A DNA stretch of 64,000 nucleotides from Streptomyces sp. RFCAC02 (GCF_004193175.1 NZ_SAUH01000001.1:4121001-4185000); one strand, 5' to 3'; positions 1 through 8,360 are shown, counted from the stretch's first letter. Notes: a model not told the origin generated them from the sequence alone. Program-made: numbers and translations.

Positions 1-1334
1 CCGAGCCCCATCGTGGCGCCGTTGTCGTCGGCGCCGATGCCGACCACGACGAGCGCGCCGCCGGCGGCCGCGAACAGGGCGCCGATGGTGTTGCGCAGCA
101 GGAGGCCGCGCGCCGTGGGCACGGCGTGCAGGGCGTTCATGGCGGCGACCGGCGGGATCTTCGCGGCCCGCCGCGCGGGCAGGTAGGCAGCGAGCATGGT
201 GATGCCGACGCCGACGATCAGCGAGGCGGCCACCGCGGAGCCCGAGATGATCAGCGGCCCGTCGGGGACCGTGATGCCGGCCGAGCCCATGAGGGAGCGC
301 AGGCCGGCCGCCACCCCGATGCCCACGGCGAGGCCGACGGCGCCGGCGACGACGCCGACGACGAACGCCTCGATCAGCACCGACCGTGTGACCTGCCGCC
401 GGCTCGCGCCCACCGCGCGCAGCAGCGCCAGCTCCCGCGTCCGCTGGGCGACGAGCATGGTGAACGTGTTGGCGATGATGAAGATGCCGACGAACAGCGC
501 CACCCCGGCGAAGCCGAGCAGCGCGGTCCGCATGCCGCTGGTGGCCGCCTCGATGCTGTCGGCCTGGTCCTTCGCCGCCTGGTCGCCGGTGATGGCCTCG
601 GCGTCGGCGGGCAGCAGCGGCTCGACGGCCGTCTTCAGCTCCTCCTGTGAGGTGCCCTGCTCGGCCCGCAGCACGATGCGGCTGTACTCGCCGGGCGCGG
701 TGTAGAGCTGCTGCGCGGTGGCGGTGTCGAAGAGGACCATCGCGCCGCCGGCCGCGACCGCGCCGTCGTCCGTGGTGAAGATCCCGGTGATCGTCTCCTC
801 GCGGACCGGGCCGTCCACCGAGAGCCGGGCGGTGTCGCCCACCGCGTACCCGGTGCGCTCGGCCGTCCTGGCGTCGATGGCTATCTCGCCCTCGCCGGCC
901 GGGGCACGGCCCTCGTCCATCGGGTAGCGGTCGTCCGTGCCGGTGCCGTCGGGGCCGGCGTAGTAGTTGGTGCCGGTGGTGTCCCAGCCGGCGCCGACGA
1001 GGTCGCCGTCCTTGTCAGCGAGGGCGGCGAAGCCGTTGACGCTGCCGGTGGCCGACGCCACGCCGGGCAGCGCGCCGAGGGAGTCGAGCAGTTCCTGGGG
1101 GAGGTCGGAGGCCGCTCCCGGCGTCTCCTCGGCGGCGTCGCTGTCGTCGTCCGGCTGCACGGCGACGTCCACGTCGTCGAGGCCCTTCTCCGCGCTGCGC
1201 TGGAACGCCTCGGAGAGGGTGGACGTGAAGACGAGGGTGCCCGCGACGAACGCGACGCCGAGCAGCACGGCGAGCGTCGTCATGAGCAGGCGCGCCTTGT
1301 GCGCGAGCACGTTGCGCAGGGCGGTTCTCAGCAT
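1..1334 (-). CDS. ABC transporter permease, FtsX/MacB type (3' end outside window)
   Basis: Membrane subunit of a MacB-like exporter or mechanotransmission ABC transporter. About 444 residues are visible from the ATG at 1334 and the frame is still open at the left edge, so the C-terminus is missing. The start is MLRTALRNVLAHKARLLMTT, a typical cytosolic N-terminus leading into transmembrane segment 1. A long extracellular MacB_PCD-like region follows, then a GIFIIANTFTMLVAQRTREL FtsX motif with further membrane segments. The ATPase gene lies 58 bases upstream on the same strand, so the two form an operon. The substrate cannot be read from sequence; family members export lipids, antibiotics or peptides, or drive cell wall hydrolases. 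Confidence 0.9.
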   Translation of the reverse strand, partial: MLRTALRNVLAHKARLLMTTLAVLLGVAFVAGTLVFTSTLSEAFQRSAEKGLDDVDVAVQPDDDSDAAEETPGAASDLPQELLDSLGALPGVASATGSVNGFAALADKDGDLVGAGWDTTGTNYYAGPDGTGTDDRYPMDEGRAPAGEGEIAIDARTAERTGYAVGDTARLSVDGPVREETITGIFTTDDGAVAAGGAMVLFDTATAQQLYTAPGEYSRIVLRAEQGTSQEELKTAVEPLLPADAEAITGDQAAKDQADSIEAATSGMRTALLGFAGVALFVGIFIIANTFTMLVAQRTRELALLRAVGASRRQVTRSVLIEAFVVGVVAGAVGLAVGIGVAAGLRSLMGSAGITVPDGPLIISGSAVAASLIVGVGITMLAAYLPARRAAKIPPVAAMNALHAVPTARGLLLRNTIGALFAAAGGALVVVGIGADDNGATMGL

Positions 1335-1392
1335 GGTGGTCTTCCGGAAGGTGGTGGCTGCGGGGCGGGGTGGGGGCGGTCCGGGGGCCGGA

Positions 1393-2172
1393 TCAGCTCG
1401 TGCGGCCCTTGGCGTCGAAGCGCTTCATGTGCTCCAGGACGGCCTCGGCGGTGGGGTCGGCCATGTCGTCGACGATGCGGCCGTCGGCGAGGAAGACGAC
1501 GCGGTCGGCGTAGGAGGCGGCGACGGGGTCGTGGGTGACCATGACGACGGTCTGGCCGAGGTCGCGGACGGAGTTCCGCAGGAAGCCGAGGACTTCGGCG
1601 CCGGCGCGGGAGTCGAGGTTGCCGGTGGGTTCGTCGCCGAAGATGATCTCGGGCCTGCTCGCGAGGGCGCGGGCGACGGCGACGCGCTGCTGCTGTCCGC
1701 CGGAGAGCTGGGCGGGCCGGTGCTTCAGGCGGTCGGCGAGACCGACGGTGGAGATGACCTTGTCCAGCCACTCCCGGTCGGGCTTGCGGCCGGCTATGTC
1801 CATCGGCAGCGTGATGTTCTCCAGCGCGTTCAGCGTGGGCAGCAGATTGAACGCCTGGAAGATGAAGCCGATCCGGTCCCGCCGCAACTGCGTGAGCTTC
1901 TTGTCCTTCAGCCCGGTGATCTCCGTGTCACCGATGCGGGCCGAGCCGCCCGACACGGTGTCCAGACCCGCCATGCAGTGCATGAGCGTGGACTTCCCGG
2001 AGCCGGACGGCCCCATGATCGCCGTGAACTCGGCCCGCCGGAACTCCACCGACACATGGTCGAGCGCCACGACCTGGGTCTCGCCCTGGCCGTAGACCTT
2101 GGTCAGGTCGACGGCGCGGGCGGCCACCGCCGCGGTCGACGCCGGGGTGGTGGCGGTGGTGAACGTGGACAC
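1393..2172 (-). CDS. ABC transporter ATP-binding protein, MacB/LolD type
   Basis: ATPase partner of the FtsX-type permease just downstream. In the 259-residue protein the Walker A motif GPSGSGKS is at about 54-61, the Q-loop Gln at about 106, the signature LSGGQ at 156-160 and Walker B with GDEPTGN at about 176-185. It contains an FQAFNLLPTLNALENI stretch typical of the MacB/LolD subfamily. The GTG at 2172 is chosen because AGGAG sits 5 bases upstream; a longer frame reaches 2241 but has no ribosome binding site. A strong hairpin lies in the leader (2313-2344). Substrate unknown. Confidence 0.93.
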   Translation of the reverse strand: MSTFTTATTPASTAAVAARAVDLTKVYGQGETQVVALDHVSVEFRRAEFTAIMGPSGSGKSTLMHCMAGLDTVSGGSARIGDTEITGLKDKKLTQLRRDRIGFIFQAFNLLPTLNALENITLPMDIAGRKPDREWLDKVISTVGLADRLKHRPAQLSGGQQQRVAVARALASRPEIIFGDEPTGNLDSRAGAEVLGFLRNSVRDLGQTVVMVTHDPVAASYADRVVFLADGRIVDDMADPTAEAVLEHMKRFDAKGRTS

Positions 2173-2586
2173 GGGTACTCCTGACACGTGGGGCCTGCGG
2201 TTCTTCCGGACACCGCGCCACGACCGGCACGGTGACAACACGCTCCATCCTCGGCCACGGCCCGCACGCAGCGCGATCCGTCATCGTGCTCTTTCCATGA
2301 GTTCTTCGGATGGACTCCGGAGGCCGTCGTCTCCTCCTGGAGTCGTAGTCACCCCTGAGTGCGCGGAGGGACGCGGAGGGTTGATTTGCGTCATTCCTCG
2401 GACGGTCAGCCGTCCGGGTGACCGGACCGAAACGGCCCGTGGCCACACGGTCCGGGCCTGATGAAGCGTCAGCGGCTCATAAAATCAGACAACAACCGTA
2501 CGGGGCAAAGGTGTTCGGGCGAACCGGCCGGATAAGCTCGTCGGGAGCGCTGGCGCGCATGTGCCCGGTACGGCTTCGGGATCTGT
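2173..2586. other. intergenic region between ABC operon and bldA
   Basis: This gap of 414 bases has no supported coding sequence. It holds the leader of the minus-strand ABC operon, including the hairpin at 2313-2344, and the upstream region of the bldA tRNA. AT-richer patches such as TAAAAT (2480-2485) and GATAAG (2531-2536) are possible -10 elements for bldA, but neither has a convincing -35 partner. Confidence 0.6.
2313..2344. repeat. bulged 11-bp hairpin in ABC operon leader
   Basis: GACTCCGGAGG (2313-2323) pairs with CCTCC (2333-2337) and GGAGTC (2339-2344), with one bulged base and a 9-base loop. It lies about 140 bases upstream of the ATPase start. It could be an operator or a leader RNA structure. 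No tract of T follows it. Confidence 0.55.
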
Positions 2587-2668
2587 GCCCGGATGGTGGA
2601 ATGCAGACACGGTGAGCTTAAAACTCGCTGGCCTTCGGGTCGTGCCGGTTCGAATCCGGCTCCGGGCA
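2587..2668 (+). tRNA. bldA: tRNA-Leu (anticodon TAA), bldA
   Basis: Decodes the rare leucine codon UUA, the translational switch for development and antibiotic genes in Streptomyces. The acceptor stem GCCCGGA (2587-2593) pairs with TCCGGGC (2661-2667), followed by discriminator A2668. The anticodon stem GTGAG/CTCGC encloses the loop CTTAAAA, which puts TAA at the anticodon. A class II variable arm (GGCC-TTCG-GGTC) and the T arm GCCGG-TTCGAAT-CCGGC are visible. No CCA is encoded; the next bases are TCC. The UAA anticodon plus the long variable arm identify it as bldA. Confidence 0.96.
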
Positions 2669-2857
2669 TCCCCAAGCGACGGGTCCCGATGCCGCCCACC
2701 CGCGGGCGCGGCGTTCCGGCGGCGTGTCCGGCGTATCGATGCCGTACGGGAACACCCACGGCCTTCCGTTCGTTTGCCTCACTGCACTACCGTGCGTTCT
2801 TTGCCAACGCATTACTCTGGTAGTCAAGGCCGTGCCGTGCGGCCATGGAGGAGTGAG

Positions 2858-3739
2858 ATGAGGAGTAGCAACCCGGTCTTCACGCGTCGGGGGTTCAGTC
2901 GGGACGGCGGCTACGCCGGCTTCAACGCCGGACCGCAGCCGCAGACCGGGAATCCTTACGCGGGCGGCCCCAGCACCCCCTACGCGCAGCCGGGCAACCC
3001 GTATGCGCAGCCGGCCAACCCCTACGCCCAGCCGCAGGGCGCCCCCGCCGGCGGCCTCATGCCGCCGCAGGCGCCCGCGCGCCCCGGTGTGATGACGATC
3101 GACGCGGTCGTCTCCCGCACCGCCATCACCCTGGGCACGGTCGTCATCGCGGCGGCCGCCGCCTGGCTCACCGACATGCCGATCGGCCTCGGCGTCGTGT
3201 TCGCCCTGGTGGCCTTCGGGCTCGGCATGGTGCAGTCCTTCCGGCGCGAGGCGTCCCCGGCCCTGATCGTCGCCTACGCGGTCTTCGAGGGCCTGTTCCT
3301 CGGCACGATCAGCGCCGCCATCAACCAGTACGCGCCCGGCGCGGCGATGCAGGCCGTGATCGGCACCATGGCGGTCTTCGCCGCGGTGCTGTTCATGTAC
3401 AAGCAGCGGATCATCAAGGTCACGCAGCGCTTCACCCAGTTCGCCATCGCGGCGGGCCTCGGCTTCGTGGTCCTCTGCATGGTCAACGCGATCGCCGCCA
3501 TGATCGGCGGCGGTGACGGCCTGGGCCTGCGCTCCGGCCCGATCGGCATCGTGGTCGGCGTCATCGGCGTCGTGCTCGGCGCCTGCTTCCTCGCCCTCGA
3601 CTTCAAGATGGTCGAGGACGGCATCGCCTACGGCGCCCCCGAGAAGGAGGCGTGGCTCGCCGCCTTCGGGCTGACCCTCACCCTGGTGTGGATCTACCTG
3701 GAGTTCCTCCGGCTGATCGCCATCCTGCAAGGGGAATGA
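2858..3739 (+). CDS. Bax inhibitor-1/YccA family membrane protein
   Basis: Integral membrane protein of the TMBIM family. Family members are pH-sensitive calcium-leak or stress channels, but the bacterial role is poorly known. The product has 293 residues. The first ~85 form a cytosolic Gly/Pro/Tyr-rich leader with repeated NPYA and QP units, followed by about seven hydrophobic segments with the family-like FEGLFLGTISAAI region and a C-terminal segment ending FLRLIAILQGE. The ATG at 2858 is preceded by GGAGG. It lies 190 bases downstream of bldA and converges on 3845-4204 across strong terminator hairpins. Confidence 0.9.
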   Translation: MRSSNPVFTRRGFSRDGGYAGFNAGPQPQTGNPYAGGPSTPYAQPGNPYAQPANPYAQPQGAPAGGLMPPQAPARPGVMTIDAVVSRTAITLGTVVIAAAAAWLTDMPIGLGVVFALVAFGLGMVQSFRREASPALIVAYAVFEGLFLGTISAAINQYAPGAAMQAVIGTMAVFAAVLFMYKQRIIKVTQRFTQFAIAAGLGFVVLCMVNAIAAMIGGGDGLGLRSGPIGIVVGVIGVVLGACFLALDFKMVEDGIAYGAPEKEAWLAAFGLTLTLVWIYLEFLRLIAILQGE

Positions 3740-3741
3740 CC

Positions 3742-3765
3742 GGTGTGCCCGCGCGCGGGTACACC
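3742..3765. terminator. near-palindromic hairpin after Bax inhibitor gene
   Basis: GGTGTGCCCGCG and CGCGGGTACACC form a 24-base near-perfect palindrome with one G/T mismatch, 2 bases after the stop codon. It is probably the first of two tandem terminators. Confidence 0.6.
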
Positions 3766-3777
3766 TCCGAACGAAGT

Positions 3778-3825
3778 GGCCGGGGACCCCGGCGGAAGGC
3801 ACGTCTTCCGCCGGGGTCCCCGGCC
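3778..3825. terminator. bidirectional terminator, 21-bp perfect stem
   Basis: The arm 3778-3798 pairs perfectly with 3805-3825 around a 6-base loop. It sits between convergent genes ending at 3739 and 3845 and can serve both. Confidence 0.85.
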
Positions 3826-3844
3826 GTCGTGCGTCAGGGCGGCG

Positions 3845-4204
3845 TCACGGCGTGAACGAGCGCAGCAGCTCCAGGGCCGCGGCGAGGTCGCGCGCCGCCC
3901 GGGGGTCCGGCCCGGCGGCGCGCACGGCGTGCGCCAGGTCGTGACCCGCGACGGCCACCTGGTCCCCGACGACGTACAGGCCCTCGTCGGGCATCTCGCG
4001 CGGGGCAGCGCCGGGCCGCTCCAGTGCCTGCGCCCGGCGGGCCAGCTCACGGGCCAGTTCCAGGCCGCGCGCCGCGGCCCCGCGGCGCAGCGTGCTCTCC
4101 GGCAGGGTCCGCAGCCGGTCGGCGACCCGGTCGACGGCGGCGTCGAGCGCGTCGGCGCCCCCGTCCCCGGGGGCGCCGGCGGACGCGGAGGGTGTCTCCG
4201 TCAT
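3845..4204 (-). CDS. conserved hypothetical protein, 119 aa
   Basis: I do not recognise this protein. It has 119 residues, is Ala/Arg-rich and mostly predicted helical, with no signal peptide, membrane segment or cysteines. It begins MTETPSASAGAP with a disordered leader, and its core from about residue 18 reads as two or three amphipathic helices. It starts 12 bases after the stop of the membrane-anchored protein encoded at 4217-5137, so the two are co-transcribed and may work together. The strong shared terminator at 3778-3825 closes the unit. Confidence 0.75.
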   Translation of the reverse strand: MTETPSASAGAPGDGGADALDAAVDRVADRLRTLPESTLRRGAAARGLELARELARRAQALERPGAAPREMPDEGLYVVGDQVAVAGHDLAHAVRAAGPDPRAARDLAAALELLRSFTP

Positions 4205-4216
4205 GCGGTGTCCCGC

Positions 4217-5137
4217 CTAGTCGTTCTGCTCGTGCTCATTGAGGTACGAGGACGCCACCACGCGGTCGGCCAGCAGGTAGACGCTGTCGCTGCCGCAGGA
4301 GAACGTCAGGGCGTACGCGCCGGAGACGCCGGAGCCGCCCATGAGCACCGGCGGCTCCCCCGACCGCACGGCCTCCGACAGCCGGGCCGCGGCCTCCTGG
4401 TGGCTCGGCGAGAGGCACAGCGTGGTGCCGTCGGCGAAGAGGAAGACGTCCAGCGTCCCGAGCGGCCCGGGACGCACGTCCGCGAGCGGGGTGCGTGCCT
4501 CCGCGAGCCGCGTGAGCCGGTCCGCCGTGCGCCGGTGCTCCTCGCGGGCCGCGCGCTCGGCCGCCGCCGCGCGGTCCACCGGCTCGCCGGACAGCGTGTA
4601 GCCGGGGTGCGACGGGTGCCGCCTGCGGGCGGCCGCCAGCTCGGGGGACTCGCCGCCCTCCTGCGCCTCCCGGTCGTCGGGCTCGGCCGGGTCGTCCGCG
4701 GCGTCCGGCGCGTCCGCCGCCTGGCGCGGGATGAACGCGGCGCCGTCCCGGCCGCCGGGCAGCCCCGAGTCGCTCAGCAGGTAGCGCTCCAAAAGGGCGT
4801 CGAGCAGTTCCTCGTCGGCGCTCCCCGTCCCCTGCCCGATGGGGCCGCCGCCCGCGAGGAGCGTGCCGGTGGCCGTCGTGTCGCCCGCCTCGTGCTCCGC
4901 CCAGTACGCCCGCGCCTCGGCCAGCTCGCGCTCCCGCTCGTCGGCGAGCGCCGCCGCGACGGCTCGGCGGATCTCCTCGGGCGGCACCGGCCGGGCGCCC
5001 GGCACACGGCGGCCGGACAGCTCGGCGCGGAGCGCGGCGAGATCGGCCCGCAGACCGCGCGCGGTGATCAGGGCTCCCGCGCCCAGGGCCACGGCGGTGC
5101 CTGCGGCCACCAGCAGGATGACGGATATGGCGCTCAC
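4217..5137 (-). CDS. conserved hypothetical membrane-anchored protein
   Basis: The product has 306 residues and unknown function. The N-terminus VSAISVILLVAAGTAVALGA is a single membrane anchor. Then come a helical charged region rich in RADLAALRAEL and ADEREREL (possible coiled coil, about 25-80), an acidic Asp/Pro linker, and a C-terminal globular part containing GTTLCLSPSH and a Ser/Gly-rich stretch. The GTG at 5137 is chosen because GGGAG lies 8 bases upstream; the frame is open further but starts there lack a ribosome site. It is the first gene of a two-gene unit with 3845-4204. Confidence 0.78.
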   Translation of the reverse strand: MSAISVILLVAAGTAVALGAGALITARGLRADLAALRAELSGRRVPGARPVPPEEIRRAVAAALADERERELAEARAYWAEHEAGDTTATGTLLAGGGPIGQGTGSADEELLDALLERYLLSDSGLPGGRDGAAFIPRQAADAPDAADDPAEPDDREAQEGGESPELAAARRRHPSHPGYTLSGEPVDRAAAAERAAREEHRRTADRLTRLAEARTPLADVRPGPLGTLDVFLFADGTTLCLSPSHQEAAARLSEAVRSGEPPVLMGGSGVSGAYALTFSCGSDSVYLLADRVVASSYLNEHEQND

Positions 5138-5289
5138 GGACTCGCTCCCAGTGCTCTTCAGTCCCTGACTTCTTATCCCAGGTTTCCGGGGCGGGGCCAC
5201 GGCGTGCAGTGCGGAACGTCATCGGACGGCCGGGACATTGGTCCATCCGCGCTCCCCGCCACCGCTGTGAGCTGCGCTTTTCTCCGTGC

Positions 5290-5314
5290 CCCCGGGATGC
5301 ATCACATCCCGGGG
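5290..5314 (-). terminator. terminator hairpin downstream of the lost thiolase
   Basis: CCCCGGGATG (5290-5299) pairs perfectly with CATCCCGGGG (5305-5314) around a 5-base loop. It lies 80 bases beyond the 3' end of the thiolase remnant on the minus strand, where that gene's own terminator would be expected. Confidence 0.7.
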
Positions 5315-5340
5315 CCGCTTCGGTATCGCCTGCATATACG

Positions 5341-5360
5341 GCGGTGACGTACGTCACCGC
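5341..5360. repeat. perfect 20-bp palindrome
   Basis: GCGGTGACGTACGTCACCGC is identical on both strands. It has the size and symmetry of a dimeric regulator site, but it lies between a gene remnant and a terminator rather than at an obvious promoter. Confidence 0.6.
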
Positions 5361-5393
5361 GGCCGGCCCCGACCGGTGCCGCGTCCGTGCGGG

Positions 5394-5526
5394 GGCCGTG
5401 CCCCTGCCCCCGCCGACCCGCACGGTCTCCCGACCGGGCTGCCTGTCGTGCCGCCGCAGCGCGTTGATCAGCGTAGTGCCGATGCGGGCGCCCGTCATGC
5501 CGAACGGGTGCACGAGCCCGGACGTG
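5394..5526 (-). pseudogene. remnant of acetyl-CoA acetyltransferase (thiolase) C-terminus
   Basis: On the minus strand the reading includes HPFGMTGARIGTTLINALRR and, further on, VGGGRGTA. These match the C-terminal thiolase block (GHPFGMTGARI...LINAL...CVGGGQGMA) that carries the catalytic His. Only about 45 codons are recognisable. There is no upstream catalytic-Cys domain and no start, and the frame runs on past the normal end. Streptomyces relatives carry, to my memory, an intact thiolase beside the cystathionine beta-synthase gene, so this is most likely a deletion scar. The terminator at 5290-5314 remains. Confidence 0.75.
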
Positions 5527-5772
5527 CCGGACCGACGCTTCCGGCGGCGGGACGACTGTCCCAGGAGCGCCGTCCGACCGCTGACGAGCGGCCGCCCGCC
5601 GCCGCGCCCGGGGAAGGCACCGGCAGGGTGAGCCGGTGCCCCCGGGAGCGGTTCCGCGTGCCCGCGCGCCGCCGGGGACCGGTGGCGGCGCCCCGGGGCC
5701 AGGACCGCCGTACGGTCCCGGGCGCGGGTCGATGGACGCGTTCGCGCGCGCCCGCCGCGGGCGGGGAAGGGC

Positions 5773-6834
5773 TCACGCGCCGCGGCCGTCGGCCCCGGTC
5801 TCCCCGGCGGCGCCCGACGGGCACCGGTCCGCCCCGTCCTCGGGCAGCCGCCGCCTGCGCCGCAGCCGCAGCAGCGCGAACGGCCGGTGCCGCCCCTCGC
5901 CGCCGTCGGCCGCGCTGACCTCCGTACCCCCCTCGGACGCGGCGCGCGCCGCGGCACGCTCCACCGGCAGCAGGCGCGCGCGCCGTGGCGGGAGCGCCGC
6001 CTCGTCCTCGCGCGGCCACACGCCGAGCGCGTCGCACAGCGTCGGCAGGATCGCCATGGCCGCCGTCGCGTACCCCTCCGCCGACGGGTGGTAGCGGTCC
6101 GGGCCGAACAGTTCCCGCGGGTGCGCGGCGAACTCGGGGCCGAGCAGCGCCCCCAGCGAGACCGTGCGCCCGCCCAGCTCGACCACCGCGATCGTCTGCG
6201 CAGCCGCCAACTGCCGGCACAGCCGCCGCGCGAGCCACCGCAGCGGCTGCGCCACCGGCTCGACCGAGCCGAGGTCGGGACAGGTGCCGACGACCACGGC
6301 GGAGCCCGCGGTCCGCAGCCGCGCCACCGCCTCCGTGAGGTGGGTGACCGAACGGGCGGGCGGGACACGGCCGGTGATGTCGTTGGCCCCGACGATGACG
6401 ACGCACACGTCCGGCACCGGAGCCCGGCCCGGCTCGGTCAGCAGCAGCGACACCTGCCGCTCCAGGTCCGACGAACGGGCGCCCGACAGCGCGACGTTGT
6501 GCAGCTCGACGGGGCGCTCGGCGACGGCCGCGAGCCCCGCCGCGAGCAGCGCGCCTGGCGTCTGCCCCGCGCGCCGTACGCCTTGCCCCGCGGCCGTCGA
6601 GTCGCCGAGCATGGCAAACCGCAGCGGCGGACCGGGCGCGGCGGCGAAGGCGGCGCCGTACAGGCCGTCGGCGACCGGTGGTTCGTCGTCCGCGCCACGG
6701 CTCAGCGCGTGCCGGGCGTACCGGACCTCGGTGAGCAGCAGTCCGACGGCCGCGCCCCCCAGCAGCCCGGCGCCGCCCCCGCCGTACGCCGCCGCGGTCG
6801 CGATCCTGCGTGCCACCCGCGCCCTTGACGACAT
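5773..6834 (-). CDS. SGNH/GDSL-family hydrolase
   Basis: Esterase-type hydrolase anchored or exported by an N-terminal hydrophobic segment (about 11-34). Of 353 residues, block I GDST is at 77-80 (nucleophile Ser79), the block III motif GAND at 149-152 and the catalytic DRYH (block V) at 246-249. All catalytic blocks are therefore present. The C-terminal ~70 residues are Arg/Gly-rich and probably disordered. The ATG at 6834 is preceded by GAGG at 6-base spacing; a GTG at 6846 lies too close to the AGGAGG. It is divergent from the cystathionine beta-synthase gene. Substrate unknown; an acyl ester or deacetylation target in the envelope is possible. Confidence 0.88.
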   Translation of the reverse strand: MSSRARVARRIATAAAYGGGGAGLLGGAAVGLLLTEVRYARHALSRGADDEPPVADGLYGAAFAAAPGPPLRFAMLGDSTAAGQGVRRAGQTPGALLAAGLAAVAERPVELHNVALSGARSSDLERQVSLLLTEPGRAPVPDVCVVIVGANDITGRVPPARSVTHLTEAVARLRTAGSAVVVGTCPDLGSVEPVAQPLRWLARRLCRQLAAAQTIAVVELGGRTVSLGALLGPEFAAHPRELFGPDRYHPSAEGYATAAMAILPTLCDALGVWPREDEAALPPRRARLLPVERAAARAASEGGTEVSAADGGEGRHRPFALLRLRRRRRLPEDGADRCPSGAAGETGADGRGA

Positions 6835-6977
6835 GGCAAGCCTCACGCCTCCTGTCCGTCCCGTCCGCATTCCTCACCTGTGTGGTTCCCACGGCGGGAC
6901 GCCGCGCAACGCAATAGGGTGCTCACGGTGGGGCGGACGAACCCGCCCACGCGCCCCGGACGTGCGGAGATACCCAG

Positions 6978-8360
6978 GTGCAGTATCACGAGTCGATGAT
7001 CGGACTGGTCGGCAACACCCCGCTGGTGAAGCTGAACACGGTGACGGCCGGCATCCAGGCCACCGTGCTGGCGAAGGTCGAGTACTTCAACCCCGGCGGT
7101 TCGGTGAAGGACCGCATCGCCCTGCGGATGATCGAGGCCGCCGAACGCTCCGGCGAACTGCGGCCCGGCGGCGTCATCGTCGAGCCCACCTCGGGCAACA
7201 CCGGCGTCGGCCTCGCCATCGTCGCCCAGCGCAAGGGCTACCGCTGCGTCTTCGTGTGCCCGGACAAGGTGTCCACCGACAAGATCAACGTGCTGCGCGC
7301 CTACGGCGCCGAGGTCGTCGTGTGCCCCACGGCCGTCGACCCCGAGCACCCCGACTCGTACTACAACGTCTCCGACCGCCTCGTCCGCGAGACCCCGGGG
7401 GCCTGGAAGCCCGACCAGTACAGCAACCCGAACAACCCCCTCTCCCACTACGAGACCACGGGCCCCGAGCTGTGGCGGCAGACGGACGGCCGCATCACCC
7501 ACTTCGTCGCCGGCGTCGGCACCGGCGGCACCATCAGCGGGACCGGCCGCTACCTCAAGGAGGTCAGCGGCGGCCGTGTGCGGATCGTCGGCGCCGACCC
7601 CGAGGGCTCGGTGTACTCCGGCGGTTCGGGGCGGCCCTACCTCGTGGAGGGCGTCGGCGAGGACTTCTGGCCGGAGGCGTACGACCGTTCCGTCACGGAC
7701 GAGATCGTCGCCGTGTCGGACAAGGACTCCTTCCGCATGACGCGCCGGCTGGCCCGCGAGGAGGGGCTGCTCGTCGGCGGCTCGTGCGGCATGGCCGTCG
7801 TCGGGGCGCTGGAGGTCGCGCGCCGCTGCGGTCCCGACGACGTGGTCGTCGTGCTGCTGCCGGACGGCGGCCGCGGCTATCTGAGCAAGATCTTCAACGA
7901 CGAGTGGATGGCCGACTACGGCTTCCTGGAGGGCGGCGAGCCGAGCGCGCGCGTCGGCGACGTGCTGCGCGCCAAGGAGGGCGACCTGCCGTCCCTCGTC
8001 CACATGCACCCGGACGAGACGGTCGGCGAGGCGATCGACGTGCTGCGCGAGTACGGCGTCTCGCAGATGCCGGTGGTGAAGCCGGGCGCCGGTCATCCGG
8101 ACGTCATGGCCGCCGAGATCGTCGGCTCGGTCGTGGAACGGGAGCTGCTCGACGCCCTGTTCACGCGGCGGGCGGCGCTGGACGACAAGCTGGAGCAGCA
8201 CCTCGCCGCGCCCCTGCCGCACGTGGGGTCGGGCGAGCCGATCGCCGACCTGATGCCGGTCCTGCAGGACGCCGACGCCGCCGTCGTGCTCGTGGACGGC
8301 AGGCCGACGGGCGTCGTCAGCCGGCAGGACCTGCTGGCGTTCCTCGCCGGGGGGCACTGA
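6978..8360 (+). CDS. cystathionine beta-synthase (PLP enzyme with CBS domains)
   Basis: Condenses serine with homocysteine to cystathionine, the first step of reverse transsulfuration. The product has 460 residues. The fold-type II PLP core holds the Schiff-base lysine at about K44 (PGGSVKDR) and the phosphate-binding PTSGNTG at 70-76. Two CBS domains occupy roughly 335-455, where ligands such as S-adenosylmethionine bind in family members. There is no N-terminal haem domain, as in other bacterial forms. The GTG at 6978 has GGAGA upstream. It could also act as an O-acetylserine-type enzyme. It links logically to ahcY at 60238, which produces homocysteine. Confidence 0.9.
   Translation: MQYHESMIGLVGNTPLVKLNTVTAGIQATVLAKVEYFNPGGSVKDRIALRMIEAAERSGELRPGGVIVEPTSGNTGVGLAIVAQRKGYRCVFVCPDKVSTDKINVLRAYGAEVVVCPTAVDPEHPDSYYNVSDRLVRETPGAWKPDQYSNPNNPLSHYETTGPELWRQTDGRITHFVAGVGTGGTISGTGRYLKEVSGGRVRIVGADPEGSVYSGGSGRPYLVEGVGEDFWPEAYDRSVTDEIVAVSDKDSFRMTRRLAREEGLLVGGSCGMAVVGALEVARRCGPDDVVVVLLPDGGRGYLSKIFNDEWMADYGFLEGGEPSARVGDVLRAKEGDLPSLVHMHPDETVGEAIDVLREYGVSQMPVVKPGAGHPDVMAAEIVGSVVERELLDALFTRRAALDDKLEQHLAAPLPHVGSGEPIADLMPVLQDADAAVVLVDGRPTGVVSRQDLLAFLAGGH

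Larger units (their letters stand above)
5138..5772. other. 635-base gap holding a decayed thiolase end
   Basis: No intact gene is visible. From right to left on the minus strand it contains degraded sequence downstream of the SGNH hydrolase gene, a recognisable thiolase C-terminus (5394-5526), a 20-bp palindrome (5341-5360), a terminator hairpin (5290-5314), and the promoter region of the gene starting at 5137. Confidence 0.7.

Noticed and set aside
2669..2857. Promoter for the Bax inhibitor gene around TTGCCA/TACTCT (2801-2818)
   Set aside because: The two hexamers are only 6 bases apart, and no other -35 fits.
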